Shown here: in pieces, positions 16,125 through 25,136 of the stretch
Layout of the letters: every line of letters begins with the position of its first letter
Position numbering within the stretch: position 1 is the stretch's first letter
Assembly (NCBI RefSeq): GCF_002356555.2
Contig: NZ_AP017372.2
Location: 620,001-684,000 of the forward strand
Source of the DNA: Halorhodospira halochloris
Lineage (GTDB): Bacteria > Pseudomonadota > Gammaproteobacteria > Nitrococcales > Halorhodospiraceae
Direction of reading: 5' to 3'
DNA length: 64,000 bases
Made by a program: the position numbers and the translations under genes
The notes under the pieces: model-generated
Seen by the model: the letters and a program-made list of their open reading frames with translations, nothing else
Databases searched by the model: none
What the model was told of the DNA's origin: nothing

Positions 16125-17900
16125 ATGTTTGAGTACCTACTGCCCGTGCTGTTCGCGCTGTTTTTGTGGTGGTTCAGTACGGGAGTCGTTATCTATCTTG
16201 ATAACCTTCCAATGCGGACTTTCCGCTGGAGCATGATCGCCGGGACAATAGGTCTCGTCATCGGCCTATACCTAATAGCCGTCAGCAGTGCTGATAAATC
16301 GGCGGCTGGGGCGTATCTAGCCTTTACTGGCACCTTGCTGGTGTGGGCCTGGGTCGAGCTAAGTTACTACACCAACTACGTCACCGGTCCGCGCCAGACC
16401 CCGTGCCCTGAGGGCACGTCCGGTTGGCGTCGGTTCAAACTGGCTCTGCAGAGCAATCTCTACCATGAGCTTGCCATACTCTTGCTCGGCGCGATTATTT
16501 TCGCACTTACCTGGTGGGACGGTAACCGCGTTGGTTTATGGACCTTCCTAGTTTTAGCCTGGATGCACGAGAGCGCCAGGCTGAACGTCTTCCTTGGCGT
16601 ACGCAATCCCAATGAAGAGTTCGTCCCTGCTCATATGCATTTCGTGCGCAGTTTTATCCGCCGCAGACCGATGAATCTGCTCTTCCCCATATCAGTGTCG
16701 GTCTCGACAGTGGCTTTGGTGCTGATAATTCAACAGGCCATAGCACCAGGGGTGGATGCACACACTGCGGTTGGACTGACTCTTGTAGCCACATTGATGG
16801 CCCTAGCTATCCTCGAGCATTGGTTCTTGGTCATTCCCCTGCCGACGGCGATGCTATGGTCCTGGGGGCTGCAAGCTCGGGGGAACGGTTCCTGTTTCGA
16901 TGTCGACGTGGTAATGGGCACCTTAGGCTCGGGTAAGACGACCTTTATCCGGCGGTTGCTCGGTAGTGAGAGCTCTGCAGATGGACATGACGTTGTACTA
17001 ATCAGCGACTTTAGTGACCGAGGGGTTGATGCTGCTGTTCTCAAGGCTGAAGGTGCTGAAGTAATTAATTTCGTCGACGCTGGCGGCTATAGTTCCCTAC
17101 ATAAGGAGCTTGCCGAACAGCTGCGCGAGATCTCGCGCGATAACACTCCGCAGCGCATAATCATTGAGCCGAGCGGGCCGCGTGATGCAGTTGCGGTAAT
17201 CGAGGCCATGCGTTCACCGGCTGTTCAGGGCCTGATAAAGGGGGTGCGGCGTTTTACTATTGTCGATGCAGAGACCTTCCAGGTTGATTACTCACGCAAC
17301 CCTGATGCAATGCGCAGTGAATTGCTCAACAGCCCCTATATCGTGGTCAATAAGATTGATCGGGTAGGCGAAGAGGTCCTAAATACGGTGGCCTCCACCC
17401 TGCAGGAGCTGAATCCATCAGCTATATGTTTCTACACGCGCTACGGAGATATTGACTCTGAACAGCTCCGTAGGATGACTTACCAGAGGCCCATGCAAGA
17501 GGATGAAAACAGCATGGAAGCCGATGATGCGGCTCGTTTCGATGCGGAACATAAAGCCACCAGAGAGGGCGAGACCTGGAGTTCTGTTCTGGAAGGGGAG
17601 TTCGATGTGAAACTCTTGCGCGAATTCCTTGATGAAGCCGCTGCGGGCAATTTCGGCGACCTGGAGCGAGTCAAAGGCATTGTCAGGTTGCACTCCTCTT
17701 GGGTGAGGTTTGACCTATCTGGTGGTCGAGTCGGCATGACTGCTTTTACCCCCTACGACGATGAGCAGCCGCGGGTAGTAGTGATTGGCGAAGGGGCGGT
17801 TACTCAATCGCACAAGATAGAACAAGCACTACGCAGCTGTCTGCGCACATCAAATAATCCCTCCGATGCGCCACAGCGGGCGGTTGCACTCTCGTCATGA
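16125..17900 (+). CDS. puhE: PuhE assembly protein fused to a CobW/G3E-family GTPase
   Basis: This is a single uninterrupted 591-codon frame. Residues 1 to about 260 match PuhE (DUF3623): about seven to eight spans, with LSYYTNYVTGPRQTPCPEG, WMHESARLNVFLGVRNPN and HMHFVRSFIRRRPMN. The second half is a P-loop GTPase of the G3E/COG0523 type: Walker A GTLGSGKTTF at about 265-274, IIIEPSGPRDAVAVIEAM near 350, and the specificity motif VVNKID near 408. The end (VVVIGEGAVTQSHKIEQAL) resembles a CobW C-terminal domain. The CxCC metal motif of COG0523 is absent; DAGGYS stands where GCICCS is expected. PuhE is normally a stand-alone protein of about half this length, so the fusion is unusual. It overlaps the next gene by 4 nt. 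Confidence 0.85.
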   Translation: MFEYLLPVLFALFLWWFSTGVVIYLDNLPMRTFRWSMIAGTIGLVIGLYLIAVSSADKSAAGAYLAFTGTLLVWAWVELSYYTNYVTGPRQTPCPEGTSGWRRFKLALQSNLYHELAILLLGAIIFALTWWDGNRVGLWTFLVLAWMHESARLNVFLGVRNPNEEFVPAHMHFVRSFIRRRPMNLLFPISVSVSTVALVLIIQQAIAPGVDAHTAVGLTLVATLMALAILEHWFLVIPLPTAMLWSWGLQARGNGSCFDVDVVMGTLGSGKTTFIRRLLGSESSADGHDVVLISDFSDRGVDAAVLKAEGAEVINFVDAGGYSSLHKELAEQLREISRDNTPQRIIIEPSGPRDAVAVIEAMRSPAVQGLIKGVRRFTIVDAETFQVDYSRNPDAMRSELLNSPYIVVNKIDRVGEEVLNTVASTLQELNPSAICFYTRYGDIDSEQLRRMTYQRPMQEDENSMEADDAARFDAEHKATREGETWSSVLEGEFDVKLLREFLDEAAAGNFGDLERVKGIVRLHSSWVRFDLSGGRVGMTAFTPYDDEQPRVVVIGEGAVTQSHKIEQALRSCLRTSNNPSDAPQRAVALSS

Positions 17901-19483
17901 ACCCATTCACGCAACTGAGTGCTAGCAGCATTGAAGCCAGACATTTGGTGACTGGGCTGGCCATAGTTGCTTTTGCACTATCGCTTTTCCATTTGTTGTC
18001 TGATCGAGCCGGCGTTGAGCGCTGGCATGCCGAGGTGGGCAGCACTCCAGTTACCGTATACCAGCCAGAGGGGATGCAAGAGCAGGCCCCGGCTGTTTTG
18101 GTATCGCACGGGTTTGCTGGATCGCGGCAAATGATGGAAGGGTTCGCGCTGACAATGGCGCAGAATGGCTATATTGCTGTTTCCTTTGATTACTTAGGCC
18201 ATGGTAGGCACCCCGAGCCGCTCTATGGCGAACTCGGCGAATGGGACGGTGCCGCTGCGGTACTAATGGAACAGACCCGACAGGTTATGGAGTTCGCCCG
18301 TGATCTTCCCAATAGTGATGGTAGGATAGCTGTACTTGGGCACTCCCTTGGTTCAGGCCTAATGGCTCGCTTCGCTCAGCTCAATGAAGATGTCGATGCC
18401 ACTGTCGGTATATCACTGTTTGCACCCAAAACCGATGAGCAAACCCCGAAAAACCTCTTGAGTGTAGTAGGCGGCTTCGAAAATCGGCTCAAAATCCAAG
18501 GCCAAGAGCTTGTGGCCATGGTCACCGATGATCATGAGCCTGATGATATCCGGCCTGGACAAACCTATGGCAGCTTCGATGACGGCACCGCCAGACGGCT
18601 TGAGGTTATAAGGGGCATTGAGCACGTTGGGATATTGTTTAGCTCGCGAAGTGCTGATCAAGCGAGGCTCTGGCTTGATGAGGTTTTCGATCGGTCCGGT
18701 GGGGGATTTACGCTCTCGAGCGGTGGGTGGATAGCACTGCTGTTCGCCTCATTAGTGGTATTGGCATATCGCCTAGCTGCAGTTTTGCCGGTTGTCTCTT
18801 CGCCAGCTAGAGGGGTGAGTGCATCCTGGAAGAAGCTGCTCTTGGTAGCGGGTGCTCCGGCCCTAGCTACCCCTATTTTGCTTGCACCGTTACCAACAGA
18901 GTTCTTGCCTGTAGTTGTCGGAGATTACTTGGCGGTTCACTTTGCAGTCTACGGTACCTTGATGCTTGTGGCGCTGTGGTGGTACTCAGGTTGGCAAGCG
19001 CCAAGTCAGTGGTACGCTACTATTGGCGCCGACCCGAAGAGGCTGATTGTTGCAACTGCGCTGTTACTCTTCTTTTGCTTGGGCGTTATAGGCTGGGCGC
19101 TGGAGCAGTTCATAACCTCATTCTATCCCGTTAGTGAGCGCTTACCCCTGTTGGCAGTAATGTTTATAGGCACACTGCCTTTTTTCCTTGCTGATGAATG
19201 GTTAACCCGCGGTGATGGTGCCAAGCGAGGGGCTTACCCCTTGACCAAGCTTCTGTTTCTGGTATCCCTAGGGATCGCTGTAGCGCTCGATTACGAGTCT
19301 CTCTCATTCCTACCCATGATTCTTCCTGTCTGGATCATATTCTTTATTCTCTATGGGCTATTTAGCCGCTGGTCTTTCCGGCGCACCGGTAATCCTCTAG
19401 TGGCCGGGATAGTCAATGCAGTTGCATTTGCTTGGGCCTTGGCGGTTACCTTCCCGATGTACGCAGGGGTGAGTCCGCCGTAG
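17897..19483 (+). CDS. alpha/beta hydrolase with C-terminal multispan membrane domain
   Basis: A 528-residue protein coupled to the PuhE fusion gene by an ATGA overlap. An N-terminal hydrophobic anchor (about 16-36) precedes an alpha/beta hydrolase domain: VLVSHGFAGSRQMMEG (oxyanion region), FDYLGHGRHP, and the nucleophile elbow GHSLGSG near residue 150. A His in RGIEHVGILF near 242 could complete the triad. From about residue 275 to the end are six or seven membrane spans without a recognised family. The substrate is unknown. Its place at the end of the puh unit suggests a link to pigment-complex assembly, membrane lipids or pigment turnover, but this is only inference. Confidence 0.7.
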   Translation: MNPFTQLSASSIEARHLVTGLAIVAFALSLFHLLSDRAGVERWHAEVGSTPVTVYQPEGMQEQAPAVLVSHGFAGSRQMMEGFALTMAQNGYIAVSFDYLGHGRHPEPLYGELGEWDGAAAVLMEQTRQVMEFARDLPNSDGRIAVLGHSLGSGLMARFAQLNEDVDATVGISLFAPKTDEQTPKNLLSVVGGFENRLKIQGQELVAMVTDDHEPDDIRPGQTYGSFDDGTARRLEVIRGIEHVGILFSSRSADQARLWLDEVFDRSGGGFTLSSGGWIALLFASLVVLAYRLAAVLPVVSSPARGVSASWKKLLLVAGAPALATPILLAPLPTEFLPVVVGDYLAVHFAVYGTLMLVALWWYSGWQAPSQWYATIGADPKRLIVATALLLFFCLGVIGWALEQFITSFYPVSERLPLLAVMFIGTLPFFLADEWLTRGDGAKRGAYPLTKLLFLVSLGIAVALDYESLSFLPMILPVWIIFFILYGLFSRWSFRRTGNPLVAGIVNAVAFAWALAVTFPMYAGVSPP

Positions 19484-19492
19484 CACTAGGCT

Positions 19493-19655
19493 GCCCCTAA
19501 AGCCTTCCCCCCGGGGTGATGGAGCCATATCTGCACCGGGTGTGGAGGACGCCGTGAATCCATCCCTGGAGGCTTCATGGCGCCATCCCTGGCGCCAAGA
19601 CCTCCACAACCGGTGCAGATATGGCTCCATTGCACCGGGGGAAGGCTTTAGAGGC
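19493..19655. repeat. palindromic repeat element, copy A
   Basis: A long inverted repeat. The left arm (19493-19538) and right arm (19610-19655) are almost perfectly complementary (about 46 nt) and flank a core of about 70 nt (19539-19609) carrying CCCTGGAGGCTTCATGGCGC. The ends read GCCcCTAA and TTTAGAGGC. The same core and end motifs occur at 32649-32793, 49428-49570 and 53125-53273, with different arm sequences. It separates the convergent puh unit and bchJ and could also act as a terminator for both. Confidence 0.85.
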
Positions 19656-19715
19656 GACCCATTAGTAGGCTAACAGCGGTCGACAGCGGCGCGGGGCATG
19701 ATAGATTTGCTGCTC

Positions 19716-20333
19716 TTATCTGTAGACTAGTTCGAATGTGCAAGCCTCATACCCCGAGGCGCAGCAGTTCGTCTCGGTGACCGTTGTTCCACTCCAGACA
19801 AGTTCCTTGAAGAGGGTCTCGAATACCGCTGCATGCCAATGGCAAATGGGGGTATTCGATTGCTCACCGGTAATCACGGGGTTGTTGTAGATCTCTAGTA
19901 AGCACTTGTCGCTGCGGGTGACAACGAACCTACCTGAGCCGACGAATGTCCAGGCGTTTCTCTCAATGGCACGGAGCAGGAGCGGACCAGCAAATATAGG
20001 GGGAAGTACGCGCAGTATGGCACGGGCGAACCCTGGAATGCGCCTTTTTAGAACATAGTATCCGGTCCTTACCCCGGCATCGAATAGGATCTTCTGCGCC
20101 TGATCAGGGGGGAGTTGTTCGCGCACCTGCTTGTGCAACGCGGTCACAGAAGATTCGGGGACCATTTCAGTCGGTGGCTCATCGAACCAGTGGCTCAAGT
20201 CGGCAGCACGAAATACACTCCGAGCCGTTGTCTCAGTGGCTGCCGCGCAAAGGGCGGCAGCCACTTGGGCGATAGCGTTAGGGCCGATCTTAGCTTCTTG
20301 ATGCGGCCCATCTGCGCTGATTTCCGAGGTCAT
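19716..20333 (-). CDS. bchJ: BchJ, V4R-domain bacteriochlorophyll biosynthesis protein
   Basis: A 205-residue protein with the V4R (4-vinyl reductase) domain in its second half: FVGSGRFVVTR, NNPVITGEQSN, ICHWHAAVFETLFKELV and the cysteine-rich TNCCASGYEACTFEL end. BchJ was first proposed as an 8-vinyl reductase; later work assigns that reaction to other enzymes, and BchJ probably carries or channels porphyrin intermediates to early pathway enzymes. It starts 3 nt after the bchE stop, so the two are co-transcribed. Confidence 0.88.
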   Translation of the reverse strand: MTSEISADGPHQEAKIGPNAIAQVAAALCAAATETTARSVFRAADLSHWFDEPPTEMVPESSVTALHKQVREQLPPDQAQKILFDAGVRTGYYVLKRRIPGFARAILRVLPPIFAGPLLLRAIERNAWTFVGSGRFVVTRSDKCLLEIYNNPVITGEQSNTPICHWHAAVFETLFKELVWSGTTVTETNCCASGYEACTFELVYR

Positions 20334-20336
20334 TCT

Positions 20337-22019
20337 CTAAACCTTATCGGTCTCGGTCTCTTCCTTCTTCTGGCTACTGGAGTTGCTCTTGCCTTTTACT
20401 TCAACAACGCTCTCAGTGCTGGTCCTCTCAGTCTTATCACCGCCCTTATGGGAGCGAGCCGCCTTGGTCTGTTCCTTGCCCTTTGACTCCTTGATGGCAT
20501 CCCATTCAGCGCGTTGTGCATCAGAGATGGTGCGCGATTTATCGAAGCTCTCCTCGATGTTCTTGCTGACCTGATCGCGAGTCTGGGGTCCCCAATAGCC
20601 GTGCTTGCCCAGATCGTAGAACTTGCGCTGGAAGCCGGCCTTGAGGAAGGCCTTTAAGCAGCCGAGAAGGTATTTGCGTCGATCACCACTACCCGCCCAT
20701 GGATAGGAGAAGAGCGCCTTTTTCATATAAAAACGGCGATAGTTGCTCATAGTGCGGTCGAGAAGTTCACCGCGATCCATGGCGTCCGGTTTGATGATCG
20801 GGGTAACGAAGTTGTACTTCTCGAAGTCGAAGACTTCTACTGTATCGCTAAGCTCGTGGAACAGATCGGAGAACGGCCAAGGGGTATACATTGCCCAGTT
20901 GGCCAGATCGGTGCCCCAGTCGCAGGCCATCCGATAGGTCTCTTCGAGCGTCTCAGCTGTTTCGTTCTCAAGCCCAACAATGAACTGCGCCTCTACAACT
21001 ATACCGGCATTACGCAGTAGCTCAACGGCGCGCTTGTTCTGCGCTACGGTGGTCTCCTTGTTGAACCGGTCGAGCTTGAGCTGAGCAGCAGCCTCAGTGC
21101 CCAGGGAGACGTGGATCAGACCGGCCTTGCGATAGAAATCGAGGATGTCTTCATCGCGCAGGACATCCGTCACCCGTGTGTTAAGGCCCCACATGATGCC
21201 GCGTTGCGGTAGGCCACGGTCAATCAGCGCCTGACAGAACTCGATGAACTTTTTCCGGTTTATGGTCGGTTCTTCGTCGGCGAGGATGAAGAAGCCGACC
21301 CCGTGCTCATCAGCCAGATGCTCGATCTCGTCGACAACTTTCTCGGGGTCGCGGATCCGGTAGTCGCGCCAGAACTTCCACTGCGAGCAGAACGAGCAGG
21401 TGAAGGGGCAGCCGCGGGCCATGTTAGGTATGGCAACGCGGGTATTGAGCGGGATGTAGGTGTACTTCTCCCACTCAAGAATACCCCAGTCAGGCCAAAT
21501 TGAATCGAGATCTTTGATGGTTGGGGCTGCTGGGGTGGCTACTATCTGGTTTTCATCACGGTATGCAATGCCCTTTATGTTTTCCTTATCACTCGGCCAA
21601 CGTCCCTCGGCAACGGCCCGTGCCAGGTTGACCATGATCTCCTCACCCTCACCGCGGACTACTGCATCTATCCACGGGGCCTCGCTAAGAACCTGCTTGA
21701 ACATGAAGGTGGGGTGAATGCCGCCAATAAGGGTGACAACGTTAGGGTCGACCTCTTTAGCAATCTCCAGGGCACGCTCGGCTATATAGACGGCGGGCGT
21801 GATGGCGGTAGTGGCAACAATGTCCGGTTTTTCTTTTTCCAACTCCTGACGGATGTAGTCGTCAGAGAGGTTGTCGGTCATTGCGTCGATAAACCGCAGA
21901 TTGTCGAAGCCGGCCTGTTTGAGTGCCCCCGCTAGATAAGCGACCCATGCCGGCGGCCAGTTGCCCGCTATCTCGGCGCCGCCAGAAGAGTAGTTCGGAT
22001 GTATGAACACAATACGCAT
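20337..22019 (-). CDS. bchE: anaerobic Mg-protoporphyrin IX monomethyl ester cyclase BchE
   Basis: BchE forms ring E without oxygen, using a radical SAM cluster and a cobalamin. The product has 560 residues. The N-terminal B12-binding-like domain begins [20 protein letters not shown]. The radical SAM motif [11 protein letters not shown] is near residue 203. The last 65 residues are a Lys/Glu/Ser-rich low-complexity tail. No oxygen-dependent acsF is seen in the window, which fits an anaerobic lifestyle. It is transcribed divergently from bchI. Confidence 0.93.
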   Translation of the reverse strand: MRIVFIHPNYSSGGAEIAGNWPPAWVAYLAGALKQAGFDNLRFIDAMTDNLSDDYIRQELEKEKPDIVATTAITPAVYIAERALEIAKEVDPNVVTLIGGIHPTFMFKQVLSEAPWIDAVVRGEGEEIMVNLARAVAEGRWPSDKENIKGIAYRDENQIVATPAAPTIKDLDSIWPDWGILEWEKYTYIPLNTRVAIPNMARGCPFTCSFCSQWKFWRDYRIRDPEKVVDEIEHLADEHGVGFFILADEEPTINRKKFIEFCQALIDRGLPQRGIMWGLNTRVTDVLRDEDILDFYRKAGLIHVSLGTEAAAQLKLDRFNKETTVAQNKRAVELLRNAGIVVEAQFIVGLENETAETLEETYRMACDWGTDLANWAMYTPWPFSDLFHELSDTVEVFDFEKYNFVTPIIKPDAMDRGELLDRTMSNYRRFYMKKALFSYPWAGSGDRRKYLLGCLKAFLKAGFQRKFYDLGKHGYWGPQTRDQVSKNIEESFDKSRTISDAQRAEWDAIKESKGKEQTKAARSHKGGDKTERTSTESVVEVKGKSNSSSQKKEETETDKV

Positions 22020-22186
22020 GGGCCGTTCCTCCGCCTTGTTGACGTGTTCGAGTTAAAGTTCTAAGTATCGCCATAAGATGCACTTTAAAAGTACTTCTTG
22101 TCTAGGCTTAGCGCGCTGAGTTTAACAAAATCTTGCCGCTAAGGGCTGTGCCGCAGCTTTCGCTTTGGTAAGCTGCGCCGGTCGAG

Positions 22187-22220
22187 TTAGCTAGCGCTGA
22201 CGATTAGCTAGCGCTAACGA
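22187..22220 (+). repeat. two 17-nt tandem repeats in the bchE-bchI divergent promoter region
   Basis: TTAGCTAGCGCTGACGA (22187-22203) is followed directly by TTAGCTAGCGCTAACGA (22204-22220), 16 of 17 identical. The pair lies 48 nt before the bchI start and about 170 nt before bchE, in the only spacer between these divergent units. Head-to-tail repeats in such a position are candidate binding sites for a regulator, but they do not fit the TGT-N12-ACA site of PpsR/CrtJ. Confidence 0.6.
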
Positions 22221-22267
22221 TACGATCATGTTACACGTTTACCCAACAAACTAGGGACGGGACATCA

Positions 22268-23296
22268 ATGGCTCCAGCGTTTCCCTTTTCTGCAATAGCC
22301 GGACAAGATGAGATGAAACTCGCGATGACCATCGCCGCCGTAGACGGCTCCATCGGTGGCGTGCTTGTTTTTGGTGATCGCGGTACTGGTAAATCGACGG
22401 TAGTGCGTGCCCTTGCCGGGCTGTTGCCGACTATCCGGGCTGTGGCTGATTGCCAATATCACTGTGATCCGGACAAAGAGGACACCCTGTGTGATAGCTG
22501 CCGTGATAAGACCGCGGCGGGGAAATCACTCAAGGTAAGGCGGATAGATGTGCCGGTAGTCGACCTACCCCTTGGCGTGACCGAAGACCGAGTAGTTGGC
22601 GCACTCGACCTGGAGCGTGCCCTGAGCAGCGGCGAAAAGGCCTTTGAGCCGGGGCTGTTGGCCCGAGCCAATCGTGGTTTTCTCTATATCGATGAGGTCA
22701 ATCTACTTGAGGACCACATCGTCGATTTGCTGTTGGATGTGGCCGCTAGCGGTGAGAACGTGGTCGAGAGAGAAGGACTGAGCGTTCGCCACCCGGCCAA
22801 ATTTGTCCTCATCGGCAGCGGCAACCCGGAAGAGGGTGAGCTGCGTCCCCAGCTGCTGGATCGCTTTGGGCTATCGGTCGAGGTTTCTACCCCAGAGGAT
22901 CTGCATACCCGCATGCAGGTGGTGCGCCGACGTGATGAATACGAGGCCGATCCCCACGCCTTCGTGGAGAAGTGGAAGCGTAAGGATGGGCAAGTGCGCA
23001 GAAACATTGAGCGCGCCCGTGATCAGCTGCCGGAGGTAGAGGTCAGCGATAAAATCCTGGAGCATACCTCCAGGCTCTGCATAGCGCTGGGGACAGATGG
23101 GTTGCGCGGCGAGCTGACCTTGATCCGTGCCGCTCGAGCGGCTGCTGCCTTAGAGCTTGCCGATAAGGTCGAGCCCAAGCACTTGCGTCAAGTTGCTCCG
23201 GTGGCACTGCGTCACCGCCTGCGGCGCAATCCGCTGGATGAATCGGGTTCAACAACCCGGGTCCAAAGGGCTATAGAGGAGCATCTGCCTGAATGA
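22268..23296 (+). CDS. bchI: magnesium chelatase ATPase subunit I
   Basis: BchI is the AAA+ motor that powers Mg insertion together with BchD and BchH. It has 342 residues. Walker A GDRGTGKSTV lies at about 38-47, Walker B LYIDEVNLLEDHIVD near 140, and the sensor block FVLIGSGNPEEGELRPQLLDRFG near 180. The cysteine-rich insertion around 62-85 is typical. It overlaps bchD by 4 nt. Confidence 0.95.
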   Translation: MAPAFPFSAIAGQDEMKLAMTIAAVDGSIGGVLVFGDRGTGKSTVVRALAGLLPTIRAVADCQYHCDPDKEDTLCDSCRDKTAAGKSLKVRRIDVPVVDLPLGVTEDRVVGALDLERALSSGEKAFEPGLLARANRGFLYIDEVNLLEDHIVDLLLDVAASGENVVEREGLSVRHPAKFVLIGSGNPEEGELRPQLLDRFGLSVEVSTPEDLHTRMQVVRRRDEYEADPHAFVEKWKRKDGQVRRNIERARDQLPEVEVSDKILEHTSRLCIALGTDGLRGELTLIRAARAAAALELADKVEPKHLRQVAPVALRHRLRRNPLDESGSTTRVQRAIEEHLPE

Positions 23297-25122
23297 GTGC
23301 GGTGCTGGATTACGACAGCGCTGCCGCGGCATGGCAGGACTCGGTGACCGCTGCAGCGCTGCTTGCTATAGATCCATATGGGGTAGGTGGAGTCTGCCTG
23401 CGAGCTCTGCCGGGGCCGGTTCGTGACCGTTGGGTGCAGGTTGCCCGCGAGCTTCTACCGCCTGGAACACCGTGGCGGCGCATCCCCATCAATGTATCGG
23501 ATAGCCGTCTGCTCGGCGGGCTCGATCTAACTGCCACCCTGCGCTCGGGGCGCCCGGTGCTCGAAAAGGGAGTTCTAGCAGAGAGCGACGGAGGCTTGGT
23601 TGTGCTGGCTATGGCTGAGCGGATTCCGCTGGCCACGGCAGGGAAGCTTGGGGCAGTCATTGATAACAACGAGGTGGCGGTGGAACGCGATGGGCTGGCA
23701 GAGCGCATCGCAACTCGTTTCGGGGTAATAGCCCTGGATGAGGGGGCTCATGACGATGAGCGCCCGGTAGGGCCTTTACGTGATCGCCTCGGCTGCCACC
23801 TTGATCTTAATGGCATACCGGTGAATGTAGCTGGGGGCTGTGAATACTCAGCCGATGAGATAGAGGCAGCACGCCACCTGCTGCCGTCGGTCGAGTGTAG
23901 CGATCAACTTGCCGAGGCCCTTTGTGCAGGTGGCCTCGCTTTGGGTATTGGTTCGCTGCGGGCGCCATTACAAGCCCTGCGCGCTGCCCGCGCTGCAGCG
24001 GCGCTGGAGGGACGCTGTGAGGTCAATGAGGACGATATCCGGCTGGCAACACGACTCATCATGGTTCCTCGGGCTACCCAGGTCCCCCCTGCACCGCCTG
24101 AAGAGGCACCTGAAGAAGAGCAGCAAGAGCAGCAACAGCCGAGCGAACAGCCCCCCGAGGAACCCCCTCCGGAGCCCGAAACAGAGCAGGATGAAGGGGA
24201 GGACTCCGGTGATGATGACGAGCAGGCCCAACTCGACGGTATCCCCCAAGAGCTGGTGCTGGAGGCGGCGCGTGCGGCACTGCCGGATAATCTCTTTGAG
24301 CGGCTAAAAATCAAGGAACTTGCCCAGCGCGGCCAGTCCCAGGCCGGCCAAGCTGGGGCACTGCAACAAGGGGGCGCGCGTGGCCGTCCCGCAGGTGTCA
24401 GGCGAGGTTCGCCGCGCTCGGGGGTGCGCCTGAACGTGGTCGAAACGTTGCGCGCAGCTGCGCCGTGGCAAACGCTGCGCCGCGAACAGCAGCAGAGCGA
24501 GCGCAAGGTCATAGTGCAGCCGGATGACTTTCGGGTCACCCGGTATAAGCAGCGTACCCAGACTACCACCATATTTACTGTCGATGCGTCCGGCTCCGCG
24601 GCCATGAATCGGCTCTCTGAGGCCAAAGGTGCGGTGGAACTGTTGCTAGCTGAGTGCTATGTGCGCCGCGACGAGGTGGCTCTGATCTCTTTCCGGGGCA
24701 CCGGTGCTGAGGAGTTGTTGCCCCCGACTAGATCGCTGACGCGGGCCAAGCGTAGCCTAGCCGGATTGCCTGGTGGCGGCGGCACACCGCTTGCTTCTGG
24801 CCTGGATGCGGCCCGCGATTTGATTGAAGAGGTTCAGCGCAAAGGCAATACACCGGTGCTGATCGTTCTTACCGACGGGCGGGCAAACGTTACCCGGGCC
24901 GGGGTAGGGGGGCGAGAGCAAGCCCAGAAAGATGCCACTGAAGCCGCCCAGATGCTGCGTGTGACCGGGGTGCGTTCATTAGTGGTGGATACTTCGCCAC
25001 GGCCGCGGCCCATGGGCAGAGAGCTTGCCGAAGCAATGGGAGGGGACTACTTGCCACTGCCGCGCGCCGATGCTTCGTCTATCAGTGAAGCAGTACAGGC
25101 GGTAACGGGTGCTAAGGGTTAG
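23293..25122 (+). CDS. bchD: magnesium chelatase subunit D
   Basis: BchD (609 residues) scaffolds the BchI ring. The N-terminal AAA-like domain has lost a clear Walker A. A Pro/Glu/Gln-rich acidic hinge (about 258-315, with runs such as EEEQQEQQQPSEQPPEEPP) leads to a von Willebrand A domain. That domain has a MIDAS metal site DASGSAAM near residue 431 and LTDGRANVTRAG near 525. Length and order are normal. Confidence 0.94.
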   Translation: MSAVLDYDSAAAAWQDSVTAAALLAIDPYGVGGVCLRALPGPVRDRWVQVARELLPPGTPWRRIPINVSDSRLLGGLDLTATLRSGRPVLEKGVLAESDGGLVVLAMAERIPLATAGKLGAVIDNNEVAVERDGLAERIATRFGVIALDEGAHDDERPVGPLRDRLGCHLDLNGIPVNVAGGCEYSADEIEAARHLLPSVECSDQLAEALCAGGLALGIGSLRAPLQALRAARAAAALEGRCEVNEDDIRLATRLIMVPRATQVPPAPPEEAPEEEQQEQQQPSEQPPEEPPPEPETEQDEGEDSGDDDEQAQLDGIPQELVLEAARAALPDNLFERLKIKELAQRGQSQAGQAGALQQGGARGRPAGVRRGSPRSGVRLNVVETLRAAAPWQTLRREQQQSERKVIVQPDDFRVTRYKQRTQTTTIFTVDASGSAAMNRLSEAKGAVELLLAECYVRRDEVALISFRGTGAEELLPPTRSLTRAKRSLAGLPGGGGTPLASGLDAARDLIEEVQRKGNTPVLIVLTDGRANVTRAGVGGREQAQKDATEAAQMLRVTGVRSLVVDTSPRPRPMGRELAEAMGGDYLPLPRADASSISEAVQAVTGAKG

Positions 25123-25136
25123 ACGGGGAGTTAGAG

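Noticed and set aside
22221-22267. PpsR/CrtJ site near TGTTACACG upstream of bchI
   Set aside because: TGT and ACA half-sites are present, but the spacing is 14 and symmetry is poor.
23904-24626. 240-codon minus-strand frame opposite bchD
   Set aside because: Ser/Cys/Gly-rich translation of the reverse of the bchD acidic hinge; not a real protein.
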